Assembly: GCF_030463535.1 (NCBI RefSeq) | Contig: NC_132892.1 | Coordinates: forward strand, 30,648,936-30,712,935 | DNA length: 64,000 nt | Origin: Salminus brasiliensis | Lineage: Eukaryota > Chordata > Actinopteri > Characiformes > Bryconidae | Direction: 5' to 3' | Shown: in pieces, positions 29,761 through 43,901 of the stretch | How the letters are laid out: every line of letters begins with the position of its first letter | Position numbering within the stretch: position 1 is the first letter of the stretch | Position numbers and translations under genes: made by a program | Notes under the pieces: generated by a model | Told to the model about the DNA's origin: nothing | Database searches by the model: none | What the model saw: the letters and a program-made list of their open reading frames with translations, nothing else

Positions 29761-31300
29761 ATTATCCCCTTAAACAGGCTGTGGGCCGCCAGTGGGCCGG
29801 AAGTGGTATTGCAAGCTAATATTACCAAAGAGTAGCCCCAGCAGTGTGTACAGAAGTCCCTGTGGATACTGTAGAGTAGTACACTTTTAGTGTAATGAGC
29901 CTTTCTCTAAGTATGAAATATATATATATATGAATAAAAGTTCTATACTGTAAATGTACAGTGCAGGAATTTACACCATAATGTTGTGCAACAGAGCAGG
30001 AAGTCATAAATGGTATAATAGTAAGTGGGGAAGGGGGGGGGGGGTTACTTCCTCCATACATCACTTCTAGTGCTGTTAGCTGTTGTATGGGAGCCGGGGG
30101 GGTGGAGGGTAAGTGGGTAGAAAAATGAGCTGATCTACACTCAGTGGAGGAAGGTTTGGGTGGTTGGGTGGCTGCTTTATCACTAAGTGCTCAAGTTAGC
30201 TCTGTGTGTGTGTGTGAGAAAAATTGGTCTAGTGGTTTCAGATGTTCTATTTGCATGGAACGTGCTGCTCTTGTGGTGTAGGGGTGTGTGTGTGTCTCTT
30301 GTTTTTGTAGACTGTGGTGACTTGTAATGTGACAGTTGCAGCACAGGAAATCGAAGGGAACTAAAGGGGCGGTGGAGACTCAACACTGTAAGTGCAATCT
30401 TTATTTCTTAATCCTACACACTCACCAACTCACTCGTGATGTAGCACCTTCTGTTCTGGGTGAGAACCAAGAGATGAAGCCGGAGAACCACCTGAATAAG
30501 CACCACTGCGAATAATCAGTGAATCATTTCTTTGTTAAAGTGACTCATTGACTCAGTGAGTCAGCGACTCAGCTCTCACACTCGGATCGGGCTGTCTTCA
30601 TGATCTCTCAGAGCCTGTCTGTCTCTGTGTGTGTGTGTGTGTGTGTGCGCAAGAGAGAGAGACTGAGCATGAGAGAGACTGACCCTATGTAAATAAGGGG
30701 GTGTGTACTTATTGGAAAGACTGAGAAATTTGGGCGCTGAAATTCAGTGAACAAATCCTCGTTGAGTTTGAGCTTTTTGTGCGAATTTTAGAAACTATTT
30801 TGTGAATGAAACATTTTGGACAGAAATAAACCTTAAAATAAATAAGCATGTAAACCTGTATTATAATGTGCAGAAGCATCTCACTAGAGGATTGCCTCAC
30901 TTATCAAAAAAAAACATAATAATAAAAAGTGAACAGGGGTGTCTAAACTTTTGCAGGCAGCTGCAGCTTGGGCCTTTGGAGTTTCTGTGGGCAGGAGAAA
31001 CGAAGAACACAGCAGAACGTCTCTCAAAAGAGTAAGGACGTAGCCTGAAGTCACACTTGTCTTATAGGAACTGTACAGAGGGTCGTTCTTGTAGGACAGG
31101 GATGGACAACAGGGGCCGAGTCCAGCACAGTTTGCTGATTTCCTCTCAGCCAACAGACTAAACGAGTAAAACTCGCAGTGAACAGGTGAGCTGAATCAGG
31201 TGAAGCACAGAACTGTAGGAATCTGTCTCTCCAGGACTGGAATTGCCCACCCTTCCTTCAGGAGAACGTGATTGATAACCTACCCCAGACCAGCTCAGTG
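29761..31300. other. Intergenic between tnpo2 and nherf2
   Basis: No gene seen. Holds a G11 run at about 30037, short (GT)n at 30624-30646 and a cluster of gactca/gagtca motifs at 30539-30572. Confidence 0.5.
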
Positions 31301-31303
31301 TTT

Positions 31304-31380
31304 GGTACACTGTATGGCCAAAACTATTGGGACACCGGCTCATTTCTGCTTTTGTTGGAGTAACTGACTCTGCTGTCTCC
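31304..31380 (+). mobile_element. MITE family A, short terminal fragment
   Basis: Left terminus tacactgtatggccaaaact then ttgttggagtaactgac; the rest is lost. Confidence 0.7.
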
Positions 31381-31504
31381 GCCTCTTTCCGAACCGCTGG
31401 CGATGCACCGCCACCAGGCAACCAACATGCTTGGAGAGAAAGTGCAGGGGACCCAGTTTTGATGCATTGGCTAGCAGAAACCTATACCGGCCAGCATCAC
31501 ACTA

Positions 31505-31635
31505 GAGAGAGAGAGAGAGAGAGAGAGAGCGCTCTACCCTCAAGTAGATGGCCAATTGTGCTCCCACAGGCTACGGCTGCTGATGGCTGAAGAAGGCAGG
31601 ATCCTCGCCTTAGTCTGCTGGACCACTCGTAGCCT
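31505..31635 (-). mobile_element. SINE-like fragment
   Basis: An (AG)n run followed by the minus-strand body shared with 28930-29140 (ctgctgatgg, ctggaccactc), diverged. Confidence 0.45.
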
Positions 31636-31639
31636 TACG

Positions 31640-32880
31640 AAGTGTGAAGTTCTAGAGACACTTCAGGCTTGTTCACAGTAGTGGTGAGTGGAATTACATG
31701 TAATAGACATTGTTTATGAGAATATGAAAAAAAAATTGTCCTTCAGAAGTGGTCCAGAAGCTGTCCACTAGTCAGAATACACAGATCTGATATTATCATT
31801 AGTTATTATTTGAAATCTGGAGATTTTACTAGGAAATAACTACCATTCAGAGAGCCTGAGTTTCAGGTCGGAAAATGTTGCCAACTCAGCAAATCTAGCA
31901 CCTTTTCTAATTATGCTTGTTGTGCTTTTGTAAATCTGCACATACTACATTTGGTTCGTCCTCTACAGAGAGTAAGCAAGAAGCAGCAAGATATAAAGGA
32001 CTGAAGACGTCTGACACTAGTCACATGACATCACAAATGTTAATTAGCGTGTGATGTCATTTAGGCGTTAATCGACTTTTCATGCAGGCTTTAGCCCTGT
32101 CCCATCTCGCCCATTACTCGCACTTTCCACCTCTCACCTCATTTGCGTTGCCCGCGAGGTTATTTTCTCCAACAAGGGTGCTCACGCACGCCCCCTATGA
32201 GCACTTGATTCGCTTCTCTTGTAAGTCTACGTCAGATCACACTTTCGTGAAGACGGTTACCCATGTCCCACCATGATCCAGTGACGTTCTTCACATGAAC
32301 CAACTGAAAAATGGAGGAAGAGGCTGTGACCTATTAACTGTTTCTTTTTCAAGACTGGATATCAAGGATGTAGTGGGTCGTGTATCTGGAAAAACTGTCC
32401 GACGTTGTCAAATCGTTGACATCTCCGCTCCTCCATGTAATAAACAGAAAGGACGCCATGCAGGTCCTGCTGCAGATGACTGGTCTCTTCCAGCCTTCCG
32501 GCTGTCTATCTATTACTTCATTCCTAAGTGTAGCCCCGCCTTCTTGTGATAGAGCAGTTAAAAGCAGTGTTAGCAGGCTTAGCAGGTGACAATATTCAGT
32601 GGCATTAGGAGGAATATGAGGTGGAATATCGAGTTTGGAGCATTTTAGCCACGAATTTCAGAAATGCTAATTGCTAATAAACATAACACAACCTCAGAGC
32701 TCAATAATAACCATAAAGATCAAAATGAACCCTGGGAAATGTATGAAGTCCTAGTCCTTAAAAACCTAGATAACCTATGTGGAAAGAGTAATTGCCAGCC
32801 TTGGCAGTAAAAACTGCAGTCCAGCATGAGTTATATCCTATGAGGAGTCTTTTATATCACTGTAGAGAGATTCTGGTCCA
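31640..32880. other. Intergenic, probable old transposon debris
   Basis: No intact gene. The stretch 32050-32520 has a more protein-like composition and may be a decayed element, but I cannot name its family. Confidence 0.4.
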
Positions 32881-33250
32881 CTCTTCTTTGCTATTTTAAT
32901 TTTGAACTGGCTGTTTAAGGCCTTGCCACAGCATCTCAATAGCATTCAAGTCAGGTCGTTGACTTGGTCACTCCAAAACATTCATTTGGTTTCTTTGAGC
33001 CATTCAGAGCTGGACTTTCTTGTGTGCTTTGGATCATTGTCCTTCCACATAACCCAACTGCGCTTGAGCTTTAGGTCACAAACTGATGGGCGGACATCCT
33101 CCCTCAAGATTTTATGACCGAGAGCAGAATGAATGGTTTCATCAATTATGACAAGTTGTCCCGGTCCTACAGAAGCAAAGCAGCCCCAGACCATTATCAC
33201 ACTGCCGTAACACGCCTGGGTGTGGCTACTGTAATTGAACCCAATTGTGA
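32880..33250 (-). pseudogene. Tc1-type transposase remnant
   Basis: Minus strand encodes a fragment with WGCFASVGPGQLV and, after a break, DNDPKHT...SSSEWLKE, which are hallmark stretches around the catalytic residues of Tc1-like DDE transposases. The two stretches sit in one short frame (33200-32982). The N-terminal DNA-binding half and the C terminus are absent, so it is inactive. Confidence 0.85.
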
Positions 33251-33295
33251 ATGAAATTGGTTAACTGATTAATTTTGTAGCTATAAGGGCAGTTG

Positions 33296-33708
33296 CATTT
33301 TCCAAATGTTTGTGGACACCCCTTCTAATGAACACATTCAGCATTCAGCAAATGCACACATACACACAGACAGCTTGTCTAGTCCCTGTAGAGAAGTACT
33401 GCCAATAGAACCTATTGACCCTATTGGCACCATGCTGCCTAATGCCAGGGGTGGGCTAGAGGGGTATAAATAAAGCCCCCCAGCATTGCGAAGCTGTGGA
33501 GCAGTGGGAGAACTGTGTTCTCTGGAATGATGATGGTGGAGCTCCATCCAGTACTTTTGGGATGAAGTGGGGATCATCCAACATCCTGACCTCACAAATT
33601 GCTCTAACAATCTAGTAATCTTCAGATACTCCAACAAAAGCAGGATAAACCTTGAATTTGGATTAAACAGTGGATGAGCAGGTGTCCCAATACTTTTGTC
33701 CATGTAGT
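33296..33708 (-). mobile_element. MITE family A, near complete
   Basis: Starts ccaaatgtttgtggacaccc and ends cccaatacttttgtccatgt, with the full set of internal blocks; slightly shortened. Confidence 0.9.
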
Positions 33709-35765
33709 GAAAGCTGCATTGTGTGTTTACTCGTGTTGTGTTTTTCCTATATTAACATTAAATTAATGATCTGAAACGTCTATATGAGGCCAATACTTTT
33801 TCACAGCATTGTGGGTCCTCAGGAAACTGAACTCTCTCAGAAGTGTGTGTGTGTGTATGTGTGTGTGTGAGAGGTAGAGTATGCTTTTGACTATTTGTCC
33901 TATTTATAAACACAGTCCACCCCCCCCGACCTCCCTCCTTATCTCTCGTTTAGAGGCTTGCTTTATTGCAGTCATATCAGGTACAACATGGTTTCTCTCA
34001 GAGCCTGAGTAACGTTGTAAACACACTCTTCTCCTCTTCATCTTTATCTCCTCTTCATCCAGCTGCTTTATGTGGCTGTAAGCATCCTCACACAGTCTAT
34101 CCTGCTTCAATTGATGCACTTTTTTCCTCATATGAACAGATTAGCGTGTGTGTAATGCCTGACAGACTACACAAATCCAAGGAAAGCCGGTGGAATACAG
34201 TCCGGCTGACCAAATACCCCATATATTGAACTTAAATTACACATAAAATGGATTTTAAAAGAAGGTGAGCCGTGATCCTCCTTCCAGAAATGAAATAAAT
34301 GCAGGTTATTCATGCTGGGACTGTAGGCTGATGTATTCAGTGATTATAAAGGGGCGTGAGGTCCCCGTGCCTTTATTACTAATGTATTTATTAGTAATTA
34401 AGTCTTTATTACTTATTTTAAAAGTTCATCATGTGGAAAGAAACAGTAAAATAGGCTTTAAAAAAACATTAAACCATGAAAACACAGTCGCTTTAGTGGA
34501 TAATGAGGTAAATAAGTCAAAGTCTCTCTTCACCGCTGTCTGGCGGCGGAGAGTAGATCTGCACCCTGTCTGCACCCGAGAGACCATCAGGTTGCACCCC
34601 AAGGTTGCAGTAAACACGAAACGCAGCACCGATGATATTTTTAGAGTGTTTTGAACACGTTTATTCATAAATAAAGTGAAAGACAGAGTCTGCAGGATGG
34701 ATTCAACAATAATATTATTATTATTATATATAATAATTCAGGTTTAAACGTTTCTAATCGTAAATGCAACCAAAACTGGGTTGAATCTGATACTGCAGGA
34801 GCTACAACCACAACAGAATATTGATGTTTTATACGTTTCACTGAGCTATTCGTGCTATTCCTGACACTGTGTTTGCATATCATCTGAATATCATGATGTC
34901 TGTTAAGATTCTGCTATGCTATTATGTTGTGTTTAATGGTAATACTTTTTTATCTTGAGAGAAACTGAAATGTGAGTAGACCGTAGGTTCTAATTCTTCC
35001 TAATTCGTCCTAATCCTTCCTAATCCTTACCTGAGCTTCATCAATAATCAACAATTCAGCATCTGCAGATCATCTCAACGGCACCCCCAAATTAAAGTGT
35101 GACCAGTTTATAATATTGGTGTTGCCGTTTCACAGTTAGTGCTAGAAACCCGAGACTTGTGTTTTTAAAAACTCAACTAAAGAAACTAAAATCCAGCTTC
35201 TAATATTAGCTTTAGCTGTTAAAATGCCTGAAGCACATCTCACGTAGTGTACGATACAATAAGCAGGTTAAACACCACTTCAGTTAGTACGTATAGGTGA
35301 TAAGAGCAGCATGTTAAACAGTTATCTCTGTATACTTCAATAATTACTCAAGAATGTCAATCCAATCTGGGATGCTGGAGTCAGGAATCTCTCACAGCAG
35401 CTCTTAATGGTCTGGTAATGATGCTTCGTAAGCGGTTCTGGGCTTGGAGGTACAGTTCTAGGAGGATTCCAGCATTGTCATTGAGACTTTACATTACATG
35501 AAGGTTCTTGAAACTTTAGGAAGGTTCTTCACAGTCACACATCTCATTCATAACCGTGCTACCCATTAGAACCATACATTCAGAGGTTCTCTAGGGCAGC
35601 TGCTCTCAAAATCATGGCTGATTTCGCTCGATCCCAAGGCATTGCAAGTTGACTTGAAGGACAAATCTGGACCGTCTGGCCGTCCCTGAGGACCAGATTT
35701 AGAACCACTTGTGTGGCACGTCAAACTAACCCTGCCTGGCACCTTTATTTTTTTAAGAGTGTGTC
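33709..35765. other. Intergenic upstream (3') of nherf2
   Basis: No gene seen. Minus-strand AATAAA-type signals occur near 34370 and 35747 and could end the nherf2 3'UTR. Around 35440-35600 lies a diverged 'aaggttctt' repeat. Confidence 0.45.
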
Positions 35766-35947
35766 TACACTATATGTCCAAATGTTTGTGGACACCCCTT
35801 TCAATGAATGAATGCATTGTGGAGCAGTGGAACTGATATGATGGTGGTGCTACAGCCAATACTTTTGAATCAAACCCTTGAATGCCCTTGATTTGAGAAG
35901 AAACCATGAATGAGCAGGCGTCCCAATACTTTTGTCCATATAGTGTA
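35766..35947 (-). mobile_element. MITE family A, shortest copy with both ends
   Basis: 182 bp with tacactatatgtccaaatg on the left and acttttgtccatatagtgta on the right. The ends are imperfect inverted repeats of about 30 bp starting CACTATATG inside a TA dinucleotide on each side. This copy best shows that the family is Tc1/mariner-like. Confidence 0.9.
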
Positions 35948-36568
35948 TGTTAGGTCTTGGAAGAATGTGGTCATATTCAGTACTGTATCTTTTCTCAGTA
36001 TCTTCATCCAGCTTCTTCTTCTTTTTCACCTCCTTCTGCTCGTTCTTCTCATTCACAGAAACGCTGTGTCACGTTCTAGTAAACATGAACCCGTCGCTTT
36101 CAGACTTAACTTTAGCATCGCTCTCTTTTTACAACTTTCTGAAGCCCACAGAATCTCACCTGCTTTTTGACACTTCTCTGAGGTTTGCTTGTGGCTGTGA
36201 GACCTTTTCTCTTCTCCATGAGGACATCTTTGGACACTCTTAAAAATAAAGGTGCATATAAGGAGGTGCCTTCTTAGAGGAACTCAGATCTCTCAGTCTA
36301 AACGTTGTTTAGGGAAGCAGAGCTGCTATTTTTAAAAGTCTATATTCTTATTGTTTCTCTCTTTTTTTTTTTTTTATCTCCAGGTTTTAAGGGTCAAGTG
36401 CCCTGGAAACTCCACATTTTTCCTGAGATGTGGTCATTTAAGAAGAACGAAGTGGTGTTTTTAAATCCCCTTTTCTTGTTCCAGGGTAAAGCATTCAGTC
36501 CGCCCATCCGGAGCTTCTAGTATTTGGTTTCAATCAACTTTAGGACGAGCGTTTGTGGTCTGGACTCT

Positions 36569-36778
36569 TCAGAAGTTGCTAAAGATCTCCTGTTTCTTGC
36601 TCCAGTCCATCGGGGGCGCTCTCTTGTTGGCCCTTTTCTCCCTGGCCTTCTGCTTGGCCTCGGCCGCTGTGGGGCTCAGACGCAGACCACTCTCCAAGAG
36701 CGGGTCTGGCTGGGCCTTTAATTCCTGCCGGCCACCGGGGGCACTGTGGCGCTTGCGATGGTCCATATCTCCAAAGAT
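36569..36778 (-). CDS. nherf2: nherf2 exon 6 (residues 382-450, stop TGA), ERM-binding tail
   Basis: Encodes [16 protein letters not shown], then [20 protein letters not shown] and the ERM-binding end [16 protein letters not shown] at 36571-36569. Acceptor ttttacag. Confidence 0.95.
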   Translation of the reverse strand: MFGDMDHRKRHSAPGGRQELKAQPDPLLESGLRLSPTAAEAKQKAREKRANKRAPPMDWSKKQEIFSNF

Positions 36779-37786
36779 CTGTAAAAGGAAAACAACACAT
36801 CAGCTACGTCATAGAATAGGACAATGCCTAATGCCAGGTGTGGGCTAGAGGGGTATAAAGCCCCCCAGCATTGAGAAGCTGTGGAGCAGTGGAAGAACTG
36901 TGATCTCTGGAACATCCAATCAATCAAATCCTCACAGCAATGCTCCCCTAAAATAGTAGAAAGCCTTCCTCTCTGAACAGTAGAGACAGTTACTCCAACA
37001 AAAGCAGGAGAAACTCTTTTAATACCCTTGATTTCAGAAGAAACGGTGAACAAAGAGCAAGTGTCCCAATACTTTTGTCCATATAGTGTGTGTGTTGTTT
37101 ATTGTGTCCCACACTTTAGCTGTTTTGACTGATTTGAACCACGGGACACTTCACCAGGTTTATCATCAACTGATGGCACAGACACCCAGCATTCTCTGAC
37201 TGAACCTTCTCGCGAAGAACGAAGAGGACCTAGATGAAGCCATTTCGGGACCACAAGGTCAGGAAACACACATATGCCCACCTTGTTGCCAGTGTCCAAG
37301 CTGCTAAGCTCCATGCTCGTCTCTGATACGGTGGAATGAGAGGAGGAGCTTTCGTGGTGCTTCAGGGAGCCATTTGTGATTGGTGGATCTGTCAGTGTGA
37401 TGTTGATGATTGGTGGGGAGATCAGGGGGCCGTCAGTGATTGGAGAAGGGGATGCAGAGCTGTCTGTGATTGGGCAGTTCGACACCGGGCTCTCTATGAG
37501 CGGTCCGTCAACACAGTCCTCTGTAAGAAAAGAAAGCCCTGATGAAATTTCTGTCCTAATTTGAAGTTCACTGGAAAACACAGCTGGATTACAGCTGGAT
37601 TACAGCTGCAAAACAGATGTCGGGGCACCTGTGGAGCTTAATGGAGAAACTTTAGTCTGATTTCATTATGATTATATTATATGTCATAGTATGACCACTA
37701 CATGTCCAAATGTTTGTGGACACCCCTTCTAATGAACACATTCAGCCACTTTAAGTTGTTCCCATTGCTGACATATGTGTGCAAAT

Positions 37787-37849
<63 letters not shown>

Positions 37850-40800
37850 CTGTCTGGACCCTGTAGAGAAGAAGTACTGCCAATAGAATAGGACCCTCTG
37901 GAGCAGATAAACATCATGAACCTATTGGCACCATGCTGCCTAATGCCAGACGTGGGCTAGAGGGGTATTAAGCCCCCCAGCATTGAGCTGTGGAGCAGTG
38001 GGATGACTGTGTTCTGTAATCCTGAAGGAAACTTGCCCGAAAAGTCAATAGATACGAAATGATCATCAATCGCAGGGAAGAGAGGAACTATGTAGACCAA
38101 GGCAGCTGGGCCTGTTCCACCAGATCTGGATCTAACATTCAGACACACCTGAAGGCCTTCACGACCTGGATCAGCTCTGTTAGATTAGGCTATTTAGGCC
38201 TAGACATCATGCTGGACCAAGCAGAAACTCACTGGAGGTCATTGAGAGAGGTAGTGACGCTGTACTGTACCTTTAAGGTGTTCTGTGGTGGGCGTGATGC
38301 CCAGCCTCTTAAACAGGGCGTCTGTTTCTGGGTCGACCACCAGCAGCTGGGTGCATCCTTGTCCTTCCCGAATAAACGCCACAACCTCAGAGTGCTTCAT
38401 ACCCTTGATGCTCCGATCATTTACCTGAAACACACAGAAGAGTGCTGTAGAGGCTGCGGTGACACAGCATGACCACCAGGTGGCGCACAGGCAAAGGCTC
38501 AGTCAGTGTCACTTCCTCTTCAACTTCCACTTCCATTCTAATTATAGACAATCTGCAACCCGCTGTCCTGTACAGACACTCAGAGCTTCAAGACTTCTGC
38601 TTTTGGTCTGAAACAGTGTCTCAGTATCAGTCAAAAGTTTAGACACGCTTGAATGCACTTTAGAAGACATTCTGATTTTAAAGGCTTGTGATTAAACATA
38701 CATTTGCATACTCGGTTTGATCGAGGCCAAGGACGGCAGCTGAAGATAGTTATGATTTTAATTCCATTTGTGCTAAAGTCCTTCATCAGTAGCTCCCTCC
38801 AAACGTTTCAGTTTCAGTTTAAGTAGCTGGAAAATAAAATCAAAAACTTCAAAGCTTAAAGTTTGTTTCTTTAGTTTTACACAGAAGCTACGAGACTAAT
38901 GTAGCTAACAAGTAATAGATGCTCATGTACACCAATTAGCATGATGCTAAATTATTTAATTATTCAACATCTACTTTAAATGAATACTGTAAATTAATCT
39001 AAGTGATGCTGTAACTACTATAAATGATTCAGTTACTACTATACATTATCCAGCATCTACTATAAATGATTCTGTGTCTACTATAAATGATTCAGTGTCT
39101 ACTATAAATGATTCAGTTACTACTTTACATTATCCAGTATCTACTATAAATGATTCAGTTACTACTATACATTATCCAGCATCTACTATAAATGATTCAG
39201 TTACTACTATACATTATCCAGTATCTACTATAAATGATTCAGTTACTACTATACATTATCCAGTATCTACTTTAAATGGTTCAGTTACTACTATACATTA
39301 TCCAGCATCTACTATAAATGATTCAGTTACTACTATACATTATCCAGTATCTACTATAAATGATTCAGTTACTACTATACATTATCCAGTATCTACTATA
39401 AATGATTCAGTTACTACTATACATTATCCAGCATCTACTATAAATGATTCAGTTACTACTATAAATGATTCTGTATCTACTATAAATGATTCAGTAACTA
39501 CTAAACATTATCCAGCATCTACTATAAATGATTCAGTTACTACTATAAATGATTCTGTATCTACTATAAATGATTCAGTTACTACTATACATTATCCAGT
39601 ATCTACTATAAATGATTCTGTATCTACTATAAATGATTCAGTTACTACTATACATTATCCAGTATCTACTATAAATGATTCAGTTACTACTACACATTAT
39701 CCAGCATCTACTATAAATGATTCAGTTACTACTATAAATGATTCTGTATCTACTATAAATGATTCAGTTATACAGTTATACAGTTACTACTATAAATGAT
39801 TCTGTATCTACTATAAAAGATTCTGTATCTACTATAAATGATTCAGTTACTACTATAAATGATTCTGTATCTACTATAAATGATTCAGTTACTACTATAC
39901 ATTATCCAGTATCTACTATAAATGATTCTGTATCTACTATAAATGATTCAGTTACTACTATACATTATCCAGTATCTACTATAAATGATTCAGTAACTAC
40001 TATACATTATCCAGTATCTACTATAAATGATTCAGTTACTACTATAAATGATTCTGTATCTACTATAAATGATTCAGTAACTACTATACATTATCCACCA
40101 TCTACTATAAATGATTCTGTATCTACTATAAATGATTCAGTTACTACTATACATTATCCAGTATCTACTATAAATGATTCAGTTACTACTATAAATGATT
40201 CTGTATCTACTATAAAAGATTCTGTATCTACTATAAATGATTCAGTTACTACTATAAATGATTCAGTTACTACTATAAATGATTCTGTATCTACTATAAA
40301 TGATTTAGTTACTACTATACATTATCCAGTATCTACTATAAATGATTCTGTATCTACTATAAATGATTCAGTTACTACTATACATTATCCAGTATCTACT
40401 ATAAATGATTCAGTAACTACTATACATTATCCAGTATCTACTATAAATGATTCAGTAACTACTATACATTATCCAGCATCTACTATAAATGATTCAGTTA
40501 CTACTATAAATGATTCTGTATCTACTATAAATGATTCAGTAACTACTATACATTATCCACCATCTACTATAAATGATTCAGTTACTACTATAAATGATTC
40601 TGTATCTACTATAAATGATTCAGTTACTACTATACATTATCCAGTATCTACTATAAATGATTCTGTATCTACTATAAATGATTCAGTTACTACTATACAT
40701 TATCCAGTATCTACTATAAATGATTCAGTAACTACTATACATTATCCAGCATCTACTATAAATGATTCAGTTACTACTATAAATGATTCTGTATCTACTA

Positions 40801-43800
40801 TAAAAGATTCTGTATCTACTATAAATGATTCAGTTACTACTATACATTATCCAGTATCTACTATATATGATTCAGTTACTACTACACATTATCCAGTATC
40901 TACTATAAATGATTCTGTATCTACTATAAAAGATTCTGTATCTACTATAAATGATTTAGTTACTACTTTACATTATCCTGTATCTACTATAAATGATTCT
41001 GTATCTACTATAAATGATTCAGTTACTACTATACATTATCCAGTATCTACTATAAATGATTCAGTTACTACTACACATTATCCAGTATCTACTATAAATG
41101 ATTCTGTATCTACTATAAAAGATTCTGTATCTACTATAAATGATTTAGTTACTACTATACATTATCCAGTATCTACTATAAATGATTTAGTATCTGCTTT
41201 AAATTCAAACCATAAATAAATGTTATAAATGATGCAGTAACCATTATACATGAGTCTGTATCTATCATAAATGAATGTTATAAATGGATCTATTATAAAT
41301 GATCCAGTATCTACTATTAGAATCAGAATCAGAAATACTTTATTGATCCCAGGAGGGAAATTACAGATATTCAGTATTTACAATATATTTAACAGCAACC
41401 AAAATAAATGATTCAGTGACTACTATGATTTAGTAACTACTAAAAACTATCCTGTATCTACTATAAATGATTCAGTATTTATTAAAAAGGTTCAGTATTT
41501 ACCAAGAACGATTTAGTAACTAATATAAACTGTCCTGTATCTACAATAAATGATCCTATATATATACTAAAAATGACATAGTATCTACCAAAAATGATTC
41601 AGTAGCCACTATAAATTATTCTGTATTTAACTTCAGTGAGTACTATAAATGATTCAGTGACTGATAGGGTTAAGTAACTACTATAAATTATCCTGTATCT
41701 ACTATAAATGATCCTATATATACTATAAATGATTCTGTGTTTACTAAAAATGATTCAGTATCTACTGTCAATGATTCCGTGACTGCTATGATTTAGTAAC
41801 TACTATAAACGGTTCTGTATCTACTATAAATGATCCTATATATACTAAAATGATTCAGTATCTACTATAAATGATTCAGTAACCATTATAAACTATACTG
41901 TATTTACTATAAATGATCACATTTATACTGTAAATGATTCAGTGTTTACTAAAAATGATTCAGTATCTACTGTCAATGATCCAATGACTGCTATGATTTA
42001 GTAACTACTATAAACTGTCCTGTATCTACTATAAATGATTCTAGCTATACTGTAAATGATTTAGTGACTGATAGGGTTCAGTAACTACTATAAATGATCT
42101 TATATATATATACTAAAAATGATTCAGTAATCACTATGAACTATTCTGTATCGACTATAATTGATATATTTATACTGTAAATGATTTAGTGACTGTTGTA
42201 AAGTATTCTATCTATTATAAATTATATATGATTTATATATACACACACACACACTATACGTGATTCAGTAGGTACTATAAATGATTCAGTAACTGCTCTG
42301 AAACTATTATGTAACTTGTTTAAACCAACCGCTACAGGAAGTGCGTGAAAATGTTTACTCACGTTTACTGAAGTGTTCCCTTTCTCTTTCTGTCTGACAC
42401 TAATCTAAGATTAATCCATGCTAATCCAGACTAATCCCACTGTTAATCTGTGTGTATTCTCCAGCTGGATTACCTCCACCACTCTGTCTCCGGGCCGCAA
42501 GCCCGCTCTCTCAGCGGGTGAGTCTGGATCCACAGAGCGGACGAACTGCCCCACGCGGGACTTATCACAGTGCAGGTTGAAGCCGTATCCGTCCTCGCCC
42601 AATAGCATGCAGCACAGCCGCGGCCGCAGGTCCAGCATCACCTCGTCCCGCTCCTCCGCCACAGCGTCCTCCTACAGAGAGAGAGATGATGATAATGATG
42701 ATGATGATGTCACTATTCAGAGAGAAGGCCCTATGTCCCGATCCAGAATGGTGATAACTAAGCAATTTACCCACTGTTTCGACCATGAATCAAGTAGTGC
42801 AGGTTTTTAAAGAGGTAAACGGACGAATATGAAGTCTGATAAACCCTGCAGAGCCTTTCCTCTGTTCAGATGAGCCTCATTTTCATAGATAGCACGCCAT
42901 AAACCCTGGTTCTTACATCCTTCACCAACAGCACCTTCAGTGTGTGTGGCAGATTTTGTCTCAAAGCTGAAACTTCCTCAATTTTCCAACTTCCTGTTCC
43001 ACCTTAGATGTGACCTAAAAGGAACAGTTTGACGAAAAATCAAACCCGACCCCGGATTCAGTCAACCAGCCAAGCCATGCCTGCTATCTGATGAATCGGG
43101 AGGCCAGGCCACCTGTAACCAGGACTCCCAGAGAGCTTACCTGACCTTGCTCACCGTAGGTGCTTCTGTAGGGGCCCTGATTCTGGTCAGTGTGAGCGTT
43201 TTTAGCTGATACATACTCTATATGGACAAAAGTATTGGGACACCTGCTCATTTATCGTTTCTTCTGAAATCAAGGGTGGGTATTAAAGATTGTTTATCCT
43301 GCTTTTGTTGGAGTAGCTGTCTCTACTGTCCAGAAAAGAAGGCTTTCAGCAAGATTTTGGAGGAGCATTGCTGTGAGGATTTGATTGCATTCAGGGACAA
43401 GAGTGTTAGTGAGGTCAGGATGTTGGATGATCAACTCCCCAACTCATCCCAAAAGTACTGGATGGAGCATCACCTCGGTAGATAGCTAGGAACCATCCAC
43501 AACTTTATTGACTAACTCATGTATGTTTGACCCCTCCCCCCACTTTAAACGTCACGTTTACCTCAAGACTGAATGTTAAACATCCAGCTAACGTCATAGC
43601 TTGGGATATTGTAATGCTGAATTAGTAGATATTTGGAATGCTGACACTCCATCCTGATTACGTAGAGGATCGTTTCTTTTTCTGTTATTATTTTGATCCC
43701 AGATTAACCAATCAAAATGCATTGTGGTTGCTGGGCAGCTATTCCATAATCCAACCAACTATTACAGCCTGCATGACTTCGGGTATTTACGTAATGTCCA

Positions 43801-43860
43801 ACGAAACACAGAAAATACTGAAATGATGTATCCTGTGATATTACATTAATTCTTGACAGG

Positions 43861-43901
<41 letters not shown>

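Noticed and set aside
32050-32590. A third protein-coding gene between tnpo2 and nherf2
   Set aside because: The frames are short, lack consistent splice sites and match no domain I recognise; most likely transposon debris.
39074-41219. Two long open frames (241 and 486 codons) of the heptapeptides STINDSV and TTIHYPV
   Set aside because: They come from a 21-bp tandem repeat that happens to lack stops in one frame. They run opposite to nherf2, sit in its intron, and have no promoter, splice or protein-family support.
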